This document shows positions 55,013 through 64,000 of a DNA stretch of 64,000 bases, in pieces (position 1 is the first letter of the stretch; the number at the start of each line of letters is the position of its first letter). Position numbers and translations under genes: made by a program. Source of the stretch: an uncultured Alphaproteobacteria bacterium (GTDB lineage: Bacteria > Pseudomonadota > Alphaproteobacteria > MPNO01 > UBA2964); assembly GCA_943787225.1 (NCBI GenBank), contig CALSLP010000002.1, forward strand, positions 186,001 through 250,000. Direction: 5' to 3'. Under the pieces are notes generated by a model, which saw only the letters and a program-made list of their open reading frames with translations, was not told where the DNA came from and did not search any database.

Positions 55013-56426
55013 ATGTCATTCGATCTTATCATCATTGGGGCTGGCTTTGCCGGCCTGACGACCGCAAATCGCGCTGCAGAGCTGGGCCTAAAGCCGCTGG
55101 TACTGGAAGCCAGCCGCGAAGAGCTCTATCCATGCAATTCTCGCTACTCCACAGGGTCATGCCATGTTGCCTTTCGCCCGCCGTGGACAGAACCAGCCGA
55201 ATTGACCAAGGCGATTATCGAAAATGTAGATGGCGCAGCCCGCGAAGATCTTGCGATTGCCATTGGTGACAATGCCGCACGAACGATCGACTGGCTGAAA
55301 GCACAAGGCGCCGCCTTCGAGGATCATCCACGCCGGACAGACCATATGCCTATGCTTTCGCCCTTGCGGGAGATGAAAGCCGGGCTTGATTGGGAAGGTG
55401 GCGGAGCAAATGCTCTCCTCCACAAACTCGGTCAACAGCTCATTGAGCGAGGCGGTGAATTACGGCGCGGCTCACGCGCCCAAAAACTTATGCTCGACGA
55501 TGGCAAGATCACCGGCGTTGAGGTCATCACCGACCAGGGAGCACAAACCCTTTCCGCCAACGCCGTCGTCATCGCCGATGGCGGGTTTCAAGCCAACCCT
55601 GAATATGTACAACGGCATATCGGATGCGACATTTCCCAACTCCAGCGCCGTAATGCTGGTACCGGCGTCGGTGACGGCATGCGTATGGCAACCGGCATTG
55701 GTGCCGCTGCCGTCGGGCTCGAATAGCTTTTATGGTCATGTTCTCAGCCGCGACGCGATGACCAATGAAAATCTCTGGCCTTACCCACAAGTCGACCTGA
55801 TTTGCGCGACGAGCATCGTCGTCGATGGCAACGGGCAGAGATTTACCGATGAAGGGCTTGGCGGCATTTCTATCGCCAATGCCATTGCCAGACTGAAAAA
55901 ACCTTTATCGGCCACTGCCGTCTTTGACTCGCGTGTTTGGGAAGATGCTAAAACCACCGACAACGTGCCACCGAACCCGTCCTTGCCCGATGCCGGAGGC
56001 ACTGTCATTGAGGCGGCAACACTTCGCGAACTGGCGGACGCCGCAGATATAAACAGCGCAGGACTATCGGTAACCATCGCCCTCTATAACGAACATGTCG
56101 CCTATAGCGCGGGCGACCCTTTATCGCCTGTCCGCACCCAATCGACCTATGGGGCTCAGCCAATCATTGATCCCCCGTTCTATGCCGTTCCGCTTTGTTC
56201 GGGAATTACCGTGACTTCTGGCGGGTTATCGGTAAACGGCAAAGGTCAGGTAATGGATGCCAACGACCAGCCCATTACCGGACTATACGCCGCCGGCTCA
56301 ACAGTCGGCGGGATCGAAGGCGGACCCCGCGCTGCCTATGTCGGCGGGTTAATCAAATCATTCTGCATTGGCCTGATCGCAGCTGAAACGATTGTCTCGG
56401 CCTACGGCTCGCCAGCCTCAGTTTAA
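55013..56426 (+). pseudogene. FAD-dependent dehydrogenase (fumarate reductase/TcuA-like), frameshifted
   Basis: ATG 55013 starts MSFDLIIIGAGFAGLTTANRAAE, the dinucleotide-binding fold. Frame one ends at TAG 55724-55726 (GIGAAAVGLE); frame two continues at once with NSFYGHVLSRDAM, IVVDGNGQRFTDEG and ends PITGLYAAGSTVGGIEGGPRAAYVGG (FAD-binding C end), stop at 56424-56426. Repaired length about 470. Resembles the succinate dehydrogenase/fumarate reductase flavoprotein fold, tricarballylate dehydrogenase branch; ketosteroid dehydrogenase is an alternative. Indel near 55720. Confidence 0.83.
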
Positions 56427-56476
56427 AGGACTAGAATAGCGTTCCCGCCTGCCTCTAGCTCCGGTCCGTCAAAATC

Positions 56477-57552
56477 ATGAGTATCTTCGCCAATTTCAAA
56501 GAACGCTTGCCGCGTATGGCGCTTGCCCTTGCCGTCGCAATTCCCGCAGGTGCTTTGCTCGCCTGGCTGGAAACACCCATCCCGTGGATGATCGGCCCGA
56601 TGGTTGCTGTCGCGGCTCTTAACCTACTGGGCATCAGGGCATTCGCCCTGCCCTATGGGCGCCAGATGGGACAGGTCGTCCTGGGATCTGCGATTGGCAT
56701 CTATTTTACCCCCCCGGTTTTGGTGGCCCTTGCCGCCAATGCTCTGCCTATCCTTCTGACCACATTCTCGGCCTTTGCTATTGGTGGTATTGGCGCATTG
56801 GTGATGTCGCGAGTCTCTGGCGTTGATGGCAAATCAGCCTTCTTCGCCTCAATCCCCGGCGGCTCAATGGCGATGGCCAACCTGGCAGAAAAATACGGCG
56901 CCACAATGCCGCCTGTCGCGGTCGCCCACAGCCTACGGGTCTCCATTCTGGTTATCGTCATTCCCTTTGGCCTGACATATGGCGGCATTCATATCGAGCC
57001 CTCCAGTTTTCGCCCCGAATTCTCTCTAGACTATTCCATCCTTATCCCATGGCTTGTCGCGAGCGCGGTCCTTGGGGAGCTTTCGGAACGCCTGCGGTTT
57101 CACAATGGCTGTCTTTTGACACCTCTCTTCATGTCGGCGCCCTTCTCGCCTTGAACGGTGTAACCCTGTCCGAGGTGCCAAGCTGGCTGACCGATTTTGC
57201 TCAGCTGATGTTTGGTTTGATTTTAGGCGAGCGTTACGAGCGCGCTTTTTTTGCCAAGCACAAGCTCTTCATCCCCTTCGCGCTGGTCAATGCAACATTC
57301 ATCATCCTGGCCTCTGCTGCCGTTGCCTTGGGCATCAGCTGGGCCTTTGGCATACCGCTGGCCACCATGATTATCGCCACGGCACCGGGCGGCATGGCGG
57401 AAATGGCAATTGTTGCGCAGGCCTTACAAATGGCAATCCCAACGGTGATGGCGTTCCACCTTTTCAGGATCATCATCGTCAACATGGGAACGCAGTATAT
57501 CTATATCGCGGCCATGTGGGTCCGCGGCAAACGGGGTTCCGAGAACACCTAG
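56477..57552 (+). pseudogene. AbrB-family membrane protein (PF05145), frameshifted
   Basis: About 358 residues when repaired, with 10 or so hydrophobic segments in two repeats, each with an ETPIPWMIGPM or FGIPLATMIIATAPGGMAEMAIVA element. The domain is annotated as 'AbrB' or 'putative ammonia monooxygenase'; it is a transporter-like membrane protein of unknown substrate. Frame one ends after LLTPLFMSAPFSP (57154); frame two resumes with VGALLALNGVTLSEVP. Indel near 57133. Confidence 0.82.
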
Positions 57553-58324
57553 GCGAAATAGGTCGCCACAGCCGCGTAAAGCAATCGGGCGGCCAGCAGC
57601 GTTAGAATAGTCTGCAGACCAATCCGGAAAACTTTCTCGGGTAATTTGTCGAGAACCCTCTTGCCGACAATCGTGCCACAAACACCGAAGCCGACCAGCC
57701 CGACGAGCAGCGGGATGTACGGTCCGAAGGAAAACCCAAGAACACCAAATAAAATGACTTTGAAAAGATGCTGGAAGGTCATCAAGGAGGCGTGGGTCGA
57801 GACAACCTGCTGGCGTTCCTTGCACGCGGCATTCACAAACGGCGCAACAAGAGGCCCCGTCCCGCCAACAAACATCGTCGCGAAGCCGCCGAACACGCCG
57901 CAGCCAAAGAACTTCGCCGGGCCTGGGTTCGAGCTTTTAAATTTCGGGGCCCACGTGGCGTAAAGCACGAAGACACCAAGGATTGCCTGCAACACCCAGA
58001 TTTCCAGTGCAAACAGGGTTTTCCCGCCGATATATGAGCCAATCAGCGTACCGATGACAAAGGCAGGAATAACCGAATAGAGAATGTCACGCCGCATCAG
58101 GAAGGCGCGAAAACCGTTAGAACCAATCTGAACAACAGCATGGATGGGAATCAGCACCGTCGGTGGCGAAAAAATGCGTCATTGCCGCCAGAACAAGAAG
58201 CCCGCCACCCAGACCGAGAGAGGCCGCGATAAAACTCCCAATAAACGAAATACCGCACAGAGCTGAGAAGCCTGCGATGGTGAGTGTTGTTCCCTCAACT
58301 AAGAACGCGATGATAGCTTTCCAC
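57549..58324 (-). pseudogene. TauE/SafE-family sulfite/organic anion exporter-like protein, frameshifted
   Basis: Frame one: TIAGFSALCGISFIGSFIAASLGLGGGLLVLAAMTHFF, the PF01925 N-terminal repeat; frame two: LIPIHAVVQIGSNGFRAFL to the end at 57549, with several membrane segments. Indel near 58165. The start is unclear: GTG 58324 with an excellent AGGAGG is in a different frame and stops after ten codons, hinting at a second indel near 58295-58320. Repaired length about 255. Confidence 0.8.
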
Positions 58325-58460
58325 TGATCCCTCCTGAATGTCGGGCCGCTATTTAGCACAGAGACCACCAACGCGCACCTGTTCGCAATCAACAGGGAAC
58401 GGTTGCGGCCAGCGTAAAGCTAGGGTACCTCCCTCCCACACCAGAAAAGAGGACAATCCA

Positions 58461-58658
58461 TTGCAACCACTTGACCCCGAACAGCTCAAATTCGTCGAAA
58501 TCCTTGCCAAGCTCATGATGGAGAATGAGGTCTTCAAGGAAGAATACACCGAAGAGGACTTCAACAACGTGATCGACTGGCTCACCAAGCTCCGTGGCCA
58601 AATCGACATCACGATTGAAACCCTACAGGAACAGGCACCCTCCGACGGCGGTGAATAA
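58461..58658 (+). CDS. Small acidic protein of unknown function
   Basis: 65 residues from TTG 58461 (AAGAGGA nine bases ahead): QPLDPEQLKFVEILAKLMMENEVFKEE ... LRGQIDITIETLQE, mainly acidic amphipathic helices. No family recognised. Its 3' 50 bases overlap the end of the metalloprotease gene on the opposite strand, so it is coding only if the ribosome site is used; codon pattern and helix periodicity favour it moderately. Confidence 0.5.
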   Translation: MQPLDPEQLKFVEILAKLMMENEVFKEEYTEEDFNNVIDWLTKLRGQIDITIETLQEQAPSDGGE

Positions 58659-59676
58659 GCAAAAAAACACCAACAAGAAGTAACGACAACGCGCCCGGTT
58701 CACTAGCGGCTACCGGGCCCGTTGTCTGAGTGTCTTCGGCGAGGTCCCAGCCAATCAGATCAAATGCAACGAGGTCCGCAGGCGTTATCGGGAATACCTG
58801 TGCGTCGCCAAGAGTAGGGTCCAAGACACCTAAAAGTGTTCCCGTTAGCTGGTCATCTTTCCAGTGACTAGCCTGTCGTCCATCGCCATTAAAGCGGCCG
58901 GTCGAAAACGAGATCTCGTTTAACAGATCATCAAAAAACGCTTCCACACCCGGCGTAAGATTGCGGGAGAAAGTGGTGAATTCCAATACTGTCTCAGGAT
59001 CTTCCTGCCCAAATCGGAAGAGGTCCAAAGGATTGAGTGAAACAGAATCTGTGAGCCCCTGATCGATCAAAAAATCAATGCTATCCACCGCAGAAATGAA
59101 ACCGAGAGCATGACCGATCTCATGCGCTGCTACAGTTTCAAAATCAGTGAGACCAGCCGAGACGCCATCACTATTATCAAAATCGAATGAAAACTGCGTA
59201 TTGAACTGGATCGTCGCGTCGTTGGCGCCAAACTGGGCATCCAGCCCAACAAACCCCATCGCCTTGAGGTTCGACTTGGTCGCCGAAATATTGCCGTCGA
59301 GGGTGATCCCTGTTGGGACAAAGGCGGTAAACTGAGCCGCCGTGGGCAGCGCTGCAACAATAGCATTGCCCGGTTCGTTCGCTGCATCGGCGACCATCTG
59401 GTCCCGGATAACGTCATATCCAGCAAACAGCTCAACCGAGCCCGCTTGACCAATGATATTATTACTTCCCAAGTTGACGAGATCCGCATCAATGTTAACG
59501 GATATATTGTCGGTAAAGGCTGCCTCCCAAAGAGCTGCCGCGCGATCAAATGCAGCAAGCGCCGCTGAGTTACCAGCCAAGGTCGCACCAGGATTAATAT
59601 TTATCGTCAGCGCACCCGCTGTCGACGGAAACAGGAAGGTCGAAACCAACCCAAAAACAACGGCAAGCCTTTGCAA
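58609..59676 (-). CDS. Exported zinc metalloprotease-like protein with PEP-CTERM-like end (NF038122-like)
   Basis: About 355 residues. N-terminal hydrophobic signal (LAVVFGLVSTFLFPSTAGA); the likely start is TTG 59676, weakly supported. The metal motif HEIGHALGF (185-193) gives H185, E186 and H189; the third histidine of metzincins is absent, serine and later aspartate stand there, as I recall for the NF038122 group. The C terminus has SEPGALSLLLVGVFLLIHRRRR, a PEP-CTERM-type sorting signal: short proline-glutamate motif, membrane helix, arginine cluster. Probably processed by an exosortase. In between is a beta-rich region with FDNSDG. Convergent with the small acidic gene. Confidence 0.8.
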   Translation of the reverse strand: MQRLAVVFGLVSTFLFPSTAGALTININPGATLAGNSAALAAFDRAAALWEAAFTDNISVNIDADLVNLGSNNIIGQAGSVELFAGYDVIRDQMVADAANEPGNAIVAALPTAAQFTAFVPTGITLDGNISATKSNLKAMGFVGLDAQFGANDATIQFNTQFSFDFDNSDGVSAGLTDFETVAAHEIGHALGFISAVDSIDFLIDQGLTDSVSLNPLDLFRFGQEDPETVLEFTTFSRNLTPGVEAFFDDLLNEISFSTGRFNGDGRQASHWKDDQLTGTLLGVLDPTLGDAQVFPITPADLVAFDLIGWDLAEDTQTTGPVAASEPGALSLLLVGVFLLIHRRRRVPVPVGFQS

Positions 59677-59718
59677 CCAGATATAAATGCCTGTACTGGG
59701 TGTAATTACCCTACCTTT

Positions 59719-59740
59719 CGATACTTAATGACAAGTATCG
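59719..59740. repeat. Inverted repeat between metalloprotease and SDR genes
   Basis: Perfect 8-bp arms CGATACTT / AAGTATCG with a six-base spacer, no T-run on either side. It lies upstream of the metalloprotease start and after the SDR stop; an operator or weak terminator are equally possible. Confidence 0.4.
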
Positions 59741-59767
59741 TAACAGATATTGCCTATCAAACTCTTA

Positions 59768-60540
59768 CTAAAGAAAAGCAATCCCGCCATTCGCGGCGAA
59801 CGTCTGACCGGTTGTGAACTCCGCATCGTCAGAGCACATAAACAGCATGAAGCCGGCATACTCATCCATGGATGCGGGGCGCTGAATCGCCTGCTGCTTG
59901 GCCAGATTATCAAACATCGCCCCTGAAACAGAGGGCCGTTCAACTTCGGTCTCGACAGCACCCGGCATAAACAGATGCGCCGTAATATTCCATTCGCCAA
60001 GCTCACGCGCCATCGACCGGGTCATGCCGATCATCGCCGATTTTGACGTGATGTAATGCAGATAGTTTGCCCGCCCGGTTGGTACGGTTGTCGATGCAAT
60101 ATTGATAATGCGACCCCATTTACGTTCCTGCATCGCCGGCACCACCGCCCGCGAACAGAAAAACGCGCCGTCGATATTCACCCGCATGGCGGATTGCCAT
60201 TCTTCGACCGGCAACTCCCAAAAGGGGCGATGGTGATTTGTGAAAACACGGCCGCATTATTGATCAGACAATCGATCCGGCCATAAGCAGACAAAGCAGC
60301 TTCCGCCATCGCATTGGCATCTGCCTCCTTTGAGACATCTGTCTGAACGCTAATCGCCCGCCCACCCTTTTGTTCAATTTCTTTCACAACCCGCTCGCCG
60401 CTTTCAGCGTTGAGCTCGGCTATAACCGGAATGGCACCCTGAGCCGCAAATTCGTGAGCATAGGTACGCCCTAACGCTTGGCCGCCTCCGGTAATAATTA
60501 CGACGCGGTCTTTGAGACTTGGATAAATAGCTGTCGGCAC
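59768..60540 (-). pseudogene. Short-chain dehydrogenase/reductase, frameshifted
   Basis: Frame one (60540 to about 60213): VVIITGGGQALGRTYA with the TGxxxGxG cofactor motif, then CLINNAAVFSQITIAPF. Frame two: ELPVEEWQSAMRVNIDGAFFCSRAV, the catalytic Y-x3-K in LHYITSKSA, and PGAVETEVE. Joined length about 255 residues. Indel near 60210. Oxidises or reduces an alcohol or ketone; substrate unknown. Confidence 0.85.
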
Positions 60541-60612
60541 GATGATCTCCCTGACTGAATAATTGTTTGAATTATTCTACCAAATAGGAACGGCGGACGC
60601 ATCCGTGGTGGA

Positions 60613-61533
60613 TTAGGTCGCAATCGCTGTATCAATCCAGCCCGCAATCAGCTCGGCGATTTCGTCGCTGTTCTGCTCCAGCATCATCATATGACCATTC
60701 CCGGAGATACCGCGATCCGGCAGGTAGCAAAATTCCGCCGCCGCGCCGATTTCTCTCAACCAGTCGGCAACCGCACCGTCAATGTCCCGCGTATGATCGC
60801 GGTCGTGATCGGCGGTGACGACCAGAATAGGTTTATTTGTAAAAGGTGCCGTATTCGTGACCTTGAGCTGACTGCCAGCAATATTGCCGCGTTCATAGGA
60901 CAGCCGAGGCGGCGTTCCTGTCAAACTTGCACTGTAAGCATCCGTGTAATCTCGCGGAAACTTATCGCCATCTCCGATCAACTTATTATGGATCAGGTCA
61001 TCACTAAAAGGGGTCGGTTCCTCTAAATCAACCCGCCGCTGGAACGCTCCCCGCTGAACCACTACATAGCGATCACTCTGCTCCAGAATTTCCGGCTCAT
61101 CCTGAATATTACCGGGCGGCGACGGCGCGACGCCGATAACAGCTTTGATCCGCCGGCCAAAATTCTGCACCAACCGCCAGCCATAAGCGCCCGACATTGA
61201 ATGGGTCAGCAACACACAGGGTTGCGGCAGAGTTTCGATAAAGGCACCGATCGTCTTACACACGAAGTCACCGGTGAGATCGGGGTAAGGAACGCGCCCA
61301 CTTCGACCCATACCCGGCCAGTCGATGACGTGTACTGGATATCCGAGCGCCGCAAAATGCTGCGCCCACCCTTCACCGCCATCCGGTTTCTGAAGATAGC
61401 AGCTGCCGGTGTGGCCACCGCCATGTAACAAAACCAAAGGCGGTTTCGTCGTCTCTTCAGTCGGCGCCAGATAATCCACCCATAAGGCCGGGTCCGTCGC
61501 GGCGTAGCCGCAGCTATGAGAAATGTTCTGCAT
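60613..61533 (-). CDS. Alpha/beta hydrolase
   Basis: Start set at ATG 61533 (GGAAACG upstream); 306 residues. Fold motifs: VLLHGGGHTGSCY (oxyanion loop), VIDWPGMGRSGR, the nucleophile elbow LTHSMSGAYGW (Ser) and near the end GNGHMMMLEQN with the catalytic histidine. Intact in an otherwise damaged stretch. Esterase, lactonase or C-C hydrolase are all possible. Confidence 0.82.
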   Translation of the reverse strand: MQNISHSCGYAATDPALWVDYLAPTEETTKPPLVLLHGGGHTGSCYLQKPDGGEGWAQHFAALGYPVHVIDWPGMGRSGRVPYPDLTGDFVCKTIGAFIETLPQPCVLLTHSMSGAYGWRLVQNFGRRIKAVIGVAPSPPGNIQDEPEILEQSDRYVVVQRGAFQRRVDLEEPTPFSDDLIHNKLIGDGDKFPRDYTDAYSASLTGTPPRLSYERGNIAGSQLKVTNTAPFTNKPILVVTADHDRDHTRDIDGAVADWLREIGAAAEFCYLPDRGISGNGHMMMLEQNSDEIAELIAGWIDTAIAT

Positions 61534-61667
61534 ATCGTTTCCACGTTTCAAAGAAATCTGATTGTACGCAACGATGAGGTGCGATGCATCCTTCCCTTGA
61601 CGAATTTCCAAAGCCGTCCCACCCTCCCCTCAGACGTTCACATTGGCTTTGCGAAAGGATTCATCCA

Positions 61668-62424
61668 ATGGCAACCAACCCGACGATGTCCGAACGCGCC
61701 GACGCGCTCGAAGAACAGCAGATTCAGGAGCTCGGTGACCGCCTTGTCACCAAATCCTTGCTATATCACCTTGCCGATGGCGAACAATCACTGGGCAACC
61801 GCTTCGGCGCTGGCACCGGCAAACAGCTCTTGATGGGCGAAGACCCCCGACTACCAGCGATGCCGGAGGCTCCATCACTGCTCGATTTCTTTCGGCTTCG
61901 GTTCGCACCGACTCAGGCCCACCTTCTGCAAAGTGCCAATCTTGCCCAAAAGAACGGGCTTCCGGAAAAGATGGTGCTGGCCTGTTTCTTGCACGACATC
62001 GCCGTGATCGGGTTCATTCGCTCCGATCATGGGTACTGGGGCGCGCAGCTATTGGAGCCTTATGTTGATGAAGAAGTCAGCTGGGCAATCCGTATGCATC
62101 AGTGCCTGCGATTCTATCCCGACGAGTCAGTGGGCTATGCTTACCCCGATAATTACCGCCGCATGTTCGGCGATGATTACCAACCAGAACCCTATATCGC
62201 CGCGGAATATGAACGCGCCAAAAACCATAAATGGTACATGTCGGCGACGGATGATCTGTGTAAACGATCTCTACTCGTTTGATCCGGATGTCGTCGTGGA
62301 AATTGAGCAATTCGAAGACGTCATCGGACGCCATTTCAAACAGCCAAAGGAAGGGCTGGGGAATGACAATACGCCGGCCTCCCATATGTGGCGGACGTTA
62401 AGACGGCCCTGTAACGCGCTTTAA
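61668..62424 (+). pseudogene. HD-domain phosphohydrolase-like protein, frameshifted
   Basis: ATG 61668 with AAAGGA upstream. Frame one contains SLLDFFRLRFAPTQAHLLQSA, the HD pair in CFLHDIAVIG, and IRMHQCLRFYPD; it then should continue as RMICVNDLYSFDPDVVVEIEQFEDVIGRHF, which lies in the next frame. Stop at 62422-62424. Indel near 62252. Repaired length about 252. Metal-dependent phosphohydrolase or lyase fold; substrate unknown. Confidence 0.75.
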
Positions 62425-62429
62425 CCTGA

Positions 62430-62885
62430 TTATTCGACCAAAGCAGATTCCAGGGCCTGACGGACTGCGTCGGGTAACGGCATGGACTTGCCTGTCGCGG
62501 AATCGAAAAACACTGATATGACCTCGGCGGTCGCGATACAAAGCTGCCCATCGAAGACGCCCTGCCCGAGGACAAACGACGAATTGCCGATCCGGCTCAC
62601 CACCGTGCCGATATCAATGGTCGCCGGATAGGACAGCGCGGCATGATAGGTGGCGGTGAATTTCTTAATCGCAAAGCCGGTAAGTATATTGCCACCAAGA
62701 TCAGCCATTCGTTCCTCGCGCAGATGTACGCGGCCATCCTCAAAATACTGATTAATCGCCCCATTATTGACGTGACCATTGGGATCAAGGTCACGATAGC
62801 GCACGATATCCTGCGTCCAGGTCGCATAAACCTGCCGGTCGGTAAGGTCCAATTCTGTTATCACGTCACTTAAATCCTGTTTCAT
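62430..62885 (-). CDS. 4-hydroxybenzoyl-CoA thioesterase-fold acyl-CoA thioesterase
   Basis: 151-residue hotdog-fold protein: IVRYRDLDPNGHVNNGAINQYFEDGR with the aspartate and HVNN of the 4HBT active site, and a long helix region. Hydrolyses an acyl- or aroyl-CoA. Its ATG overlaps the stop of the aldo/keto reductase upstream by 20 bases. Typical small size and intact. Confidence 0.85.
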   Translation of the reverse strand: MKQDLSDVITELDLTDRQVYATWTQDIVRYRDLDPNGHVNNGAINQYFEDGRVHLREERMADLGGNILTGFAIKKFTATYHAALSYPATIDIGTVVSRIGNSSFVLGQGVFDGQLCIATAEVISVFFDSATGKSMPLPDAVRQALESALVE

Positions 62886-63845
62886 AGAGCCGATCGAGCT
62901 TTTCCACCGCGTCCTTGCTCAAGGGACCCATCTCAGCAGCCGAGGCCGCTTCATCGAGATGAGCCGATTCCGACAAGCCAACAATTGCTGTCGACACTGT
63001 CTCATTACTAAGGGCGAACCGAACTGCCGCTTGCGCCCGAGAGCCAAATTCTTTTCCAAGCGACACAAACACCGCTTCAGCGTTGCGGATTTCTGTTTCT
63101 GCTTCGGTATTCGCTGTCAAAATACTTTCGCGACCGGTGCGTACCGGCGTTGCCAAATAGCTGGCCGCAAAGATGCGGATCGCCATCACCGCCATATCTT
63201 GCGTGCGACAGCTCGCTATTATGCCACTGCCGTCGTAGCTCGACCAATCACGAACCACCTCATCCCACGCAGAGGACGGGTTAATCAGATTGTAATAGAC
63301 CTGCGCCGCATCGAACCGCCCACTCTTCGATGACCTCTATCGTTGATTTATTGTGGCCGAGCGCCGTCAGTCCGAGAAATCTAGTAATACCCCTGATCCC
63401 TCAATCTTTCCATCGCATCCGCCATACCACCATCGCGCAATACGTGATCAGGCGAAATCGTACGGCCTGACGCTTCGGGCATAATCAGGCTGTGGATTTG
63501 CAGCAGGTCTACGTGGTCGCGCTTCAACCGCCCCAGACTCTCCGTCACACTGCGTTCAACCTGACTCACCAGACTTTCTGAACTGGTGATATCAATTCGG
63601 ACTTTAGTTGAAACAAAAGGTATTTCAGGCACTTCCGCCAGCAACCATCCCAAAGCCTCTTCGGATTTTCCATCACCGTATTGCGGTGCGGTATCAAACC
63701 AGTTGATTCCGATATCCAGTGCCCGACGCACGGCAGCACGGCGCGTGTCATCATCGGCATTGATCAAAATGCCACCCGATCGGCCACCACCGAAGGCAAG
63801 TTCCGAGACCTGCATTTCTGATCGGCCAAAGCGACGTAGTTTCAT
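62866..63845 (-). pseudogene. Aldo/keto reductase, two frameshifts
   Basis: Three frames rebuild one protein: MKLRRFGRSEMQVSELAFGGG ... NWFDTAPQYGDG (catalytic Asp and Tyr), VSTK (Lys), VDLLQIHSL to about 63395; GITRFLGLTALGHNKSTIEVIEEWAVR to about 63320; FDAAQVYYNLINPSSAWDEV and VGLSESAHLDEAASA to the end. Both indels are small. Repaired length about 320. NADPH-linked reduction of an aldehyde; may work with the downstream thioesterase (overlapping). Confidence 0.85.
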
Positions 63846-63922
63846 TCTCAGCCAAGCTCCTGTAAATCTGACATATCAAAGCGCACGATCAGCCGCGCAC
63901 AACAACCGTTATGGAGATTAAA

Positions 63923-64000
63923 ATGGCAGACACCGCCCCAACACTCAAATTAACCAGCGACGGCGCCATGAAGGTTCTGCAAGCCGCTATTGGCAAAGCC
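63923..64000 (+). CDS. GlcG/HbpS-family protein, N-terminal start only
   Basis: ATG 63923 with GGAGA upstream; 26 residues visible (PTLKLTSDGAMKVLQAAIGKA), matching the first helix of GlcG/HbpS (PF03928) proteins, heme-binding or glycolate-linked proteins of unclear role. The rest lies outside the window. Confidence 0.6.
   Translation, partial: MADTAPTLKLTSDGAMKVLQAAIGKA

Noticed and set aside
1..64000. CRISPR arrays, tRNA or rRNA genes
   Set aside because: No regular direct repeats with spacers, no tRNA cloverleaf with CCA context and no rRNA-like sequence was noticed; a covariance search would be needed to exclude small RNAs.

Overview
The window looks like an alphaproteobacterial chromosome segment, probably from a free-living, perhaps marine, heterotroph of Rhodospirillales-like type. 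Evidence is the trmL-hemF pair, the cca / DUF6111 / Nudix / DUF1285 block divergent from a MoxR-DUF58-DUF4159 operon, a TIGR02466 oxygenase, and many TRAP and Liv-type ABC transporters. The order-level assignment is inference. No rRNA, tRNA or CRISPR was seen.

Layout. 1-4088: end of trmL, hemF, a 5'-less remnant, and a leftward housekeeping block (DUF1285, CoA-type Nudix hydrolase, DUF6111, frameshifted cca). 4119-10933: four-gene MoxR/DUF58/DUF4159/VWA operon. 10952-12267: TIGR02466 oxygenase and a cytochrome P460-like protein. 12597-16618: TRAP transporter dctQM divergent from a TauD-type dioxygenase and a dctP. 16698-21325: livKHMGF ABC transporter. 21463-26239: glutathione transferase, core MetE-like protein, hydroxycinnamoyl-CoA hydratase/lyase-like protein, enamidase-like amidohydrolase and a PF06684 protein. 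26359-30562: second TRAP system with two tandem dctP paralogues. 30687-41553: catabolic block of a UbiD-type decarboxylase divergent from a three-subunit molybdenum hydroxylase, an enoyl-CoA hydratase-like protein, an ACMSD-like amidohydrolase, an AtzA/SsnA-like amidohydrolase, a broken glutathione transferase and an FMN 2-hydroxy-acid oxidase. 41550-43813: chemoreceptor gene split by an internal IS3 transposase fragment. 43855-51067: two cupredoxins, two diheme MauG/CcpA-type proteins, exported proteins and a second UbiD. 51080-53178: zinc uptake (znuB, znuC, zur) with a candidate Zur operator. 53296-53936: gutted arsR plus arsC. 53958-64000: miscellaneous catabolic genes, most of them frameshifted, ending in the start of a GlcG/HbpS-like gene.

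How the genes fit together. Three importers for small acids or amides (two TRAP, one Liv) surround enzymes suited to opening and processing N-heterocyclic or aromatic acids: Mo hydroxylase, enamidase-like and deaminase-like amidohydrolases, prFMN decarboxylases, CoA hydratases and a 2-hydroxy-acid oxidase. This is the most interesting part of the window and the best candidate for an undescribed pathway; the substrate cannot be read from sequence.

A second notable trait is damage. Between 2654 and 32463 every long gene is intact, yet 32464-36982 and 55013-63845 carry about a dozen single-indel frameshifts, and elsewhere there are two internal deletions (GST, arsR), an IS fragment and a gene without its 5' end. 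Whether the indels are sequencing errors or real decay has to be decided from reads.
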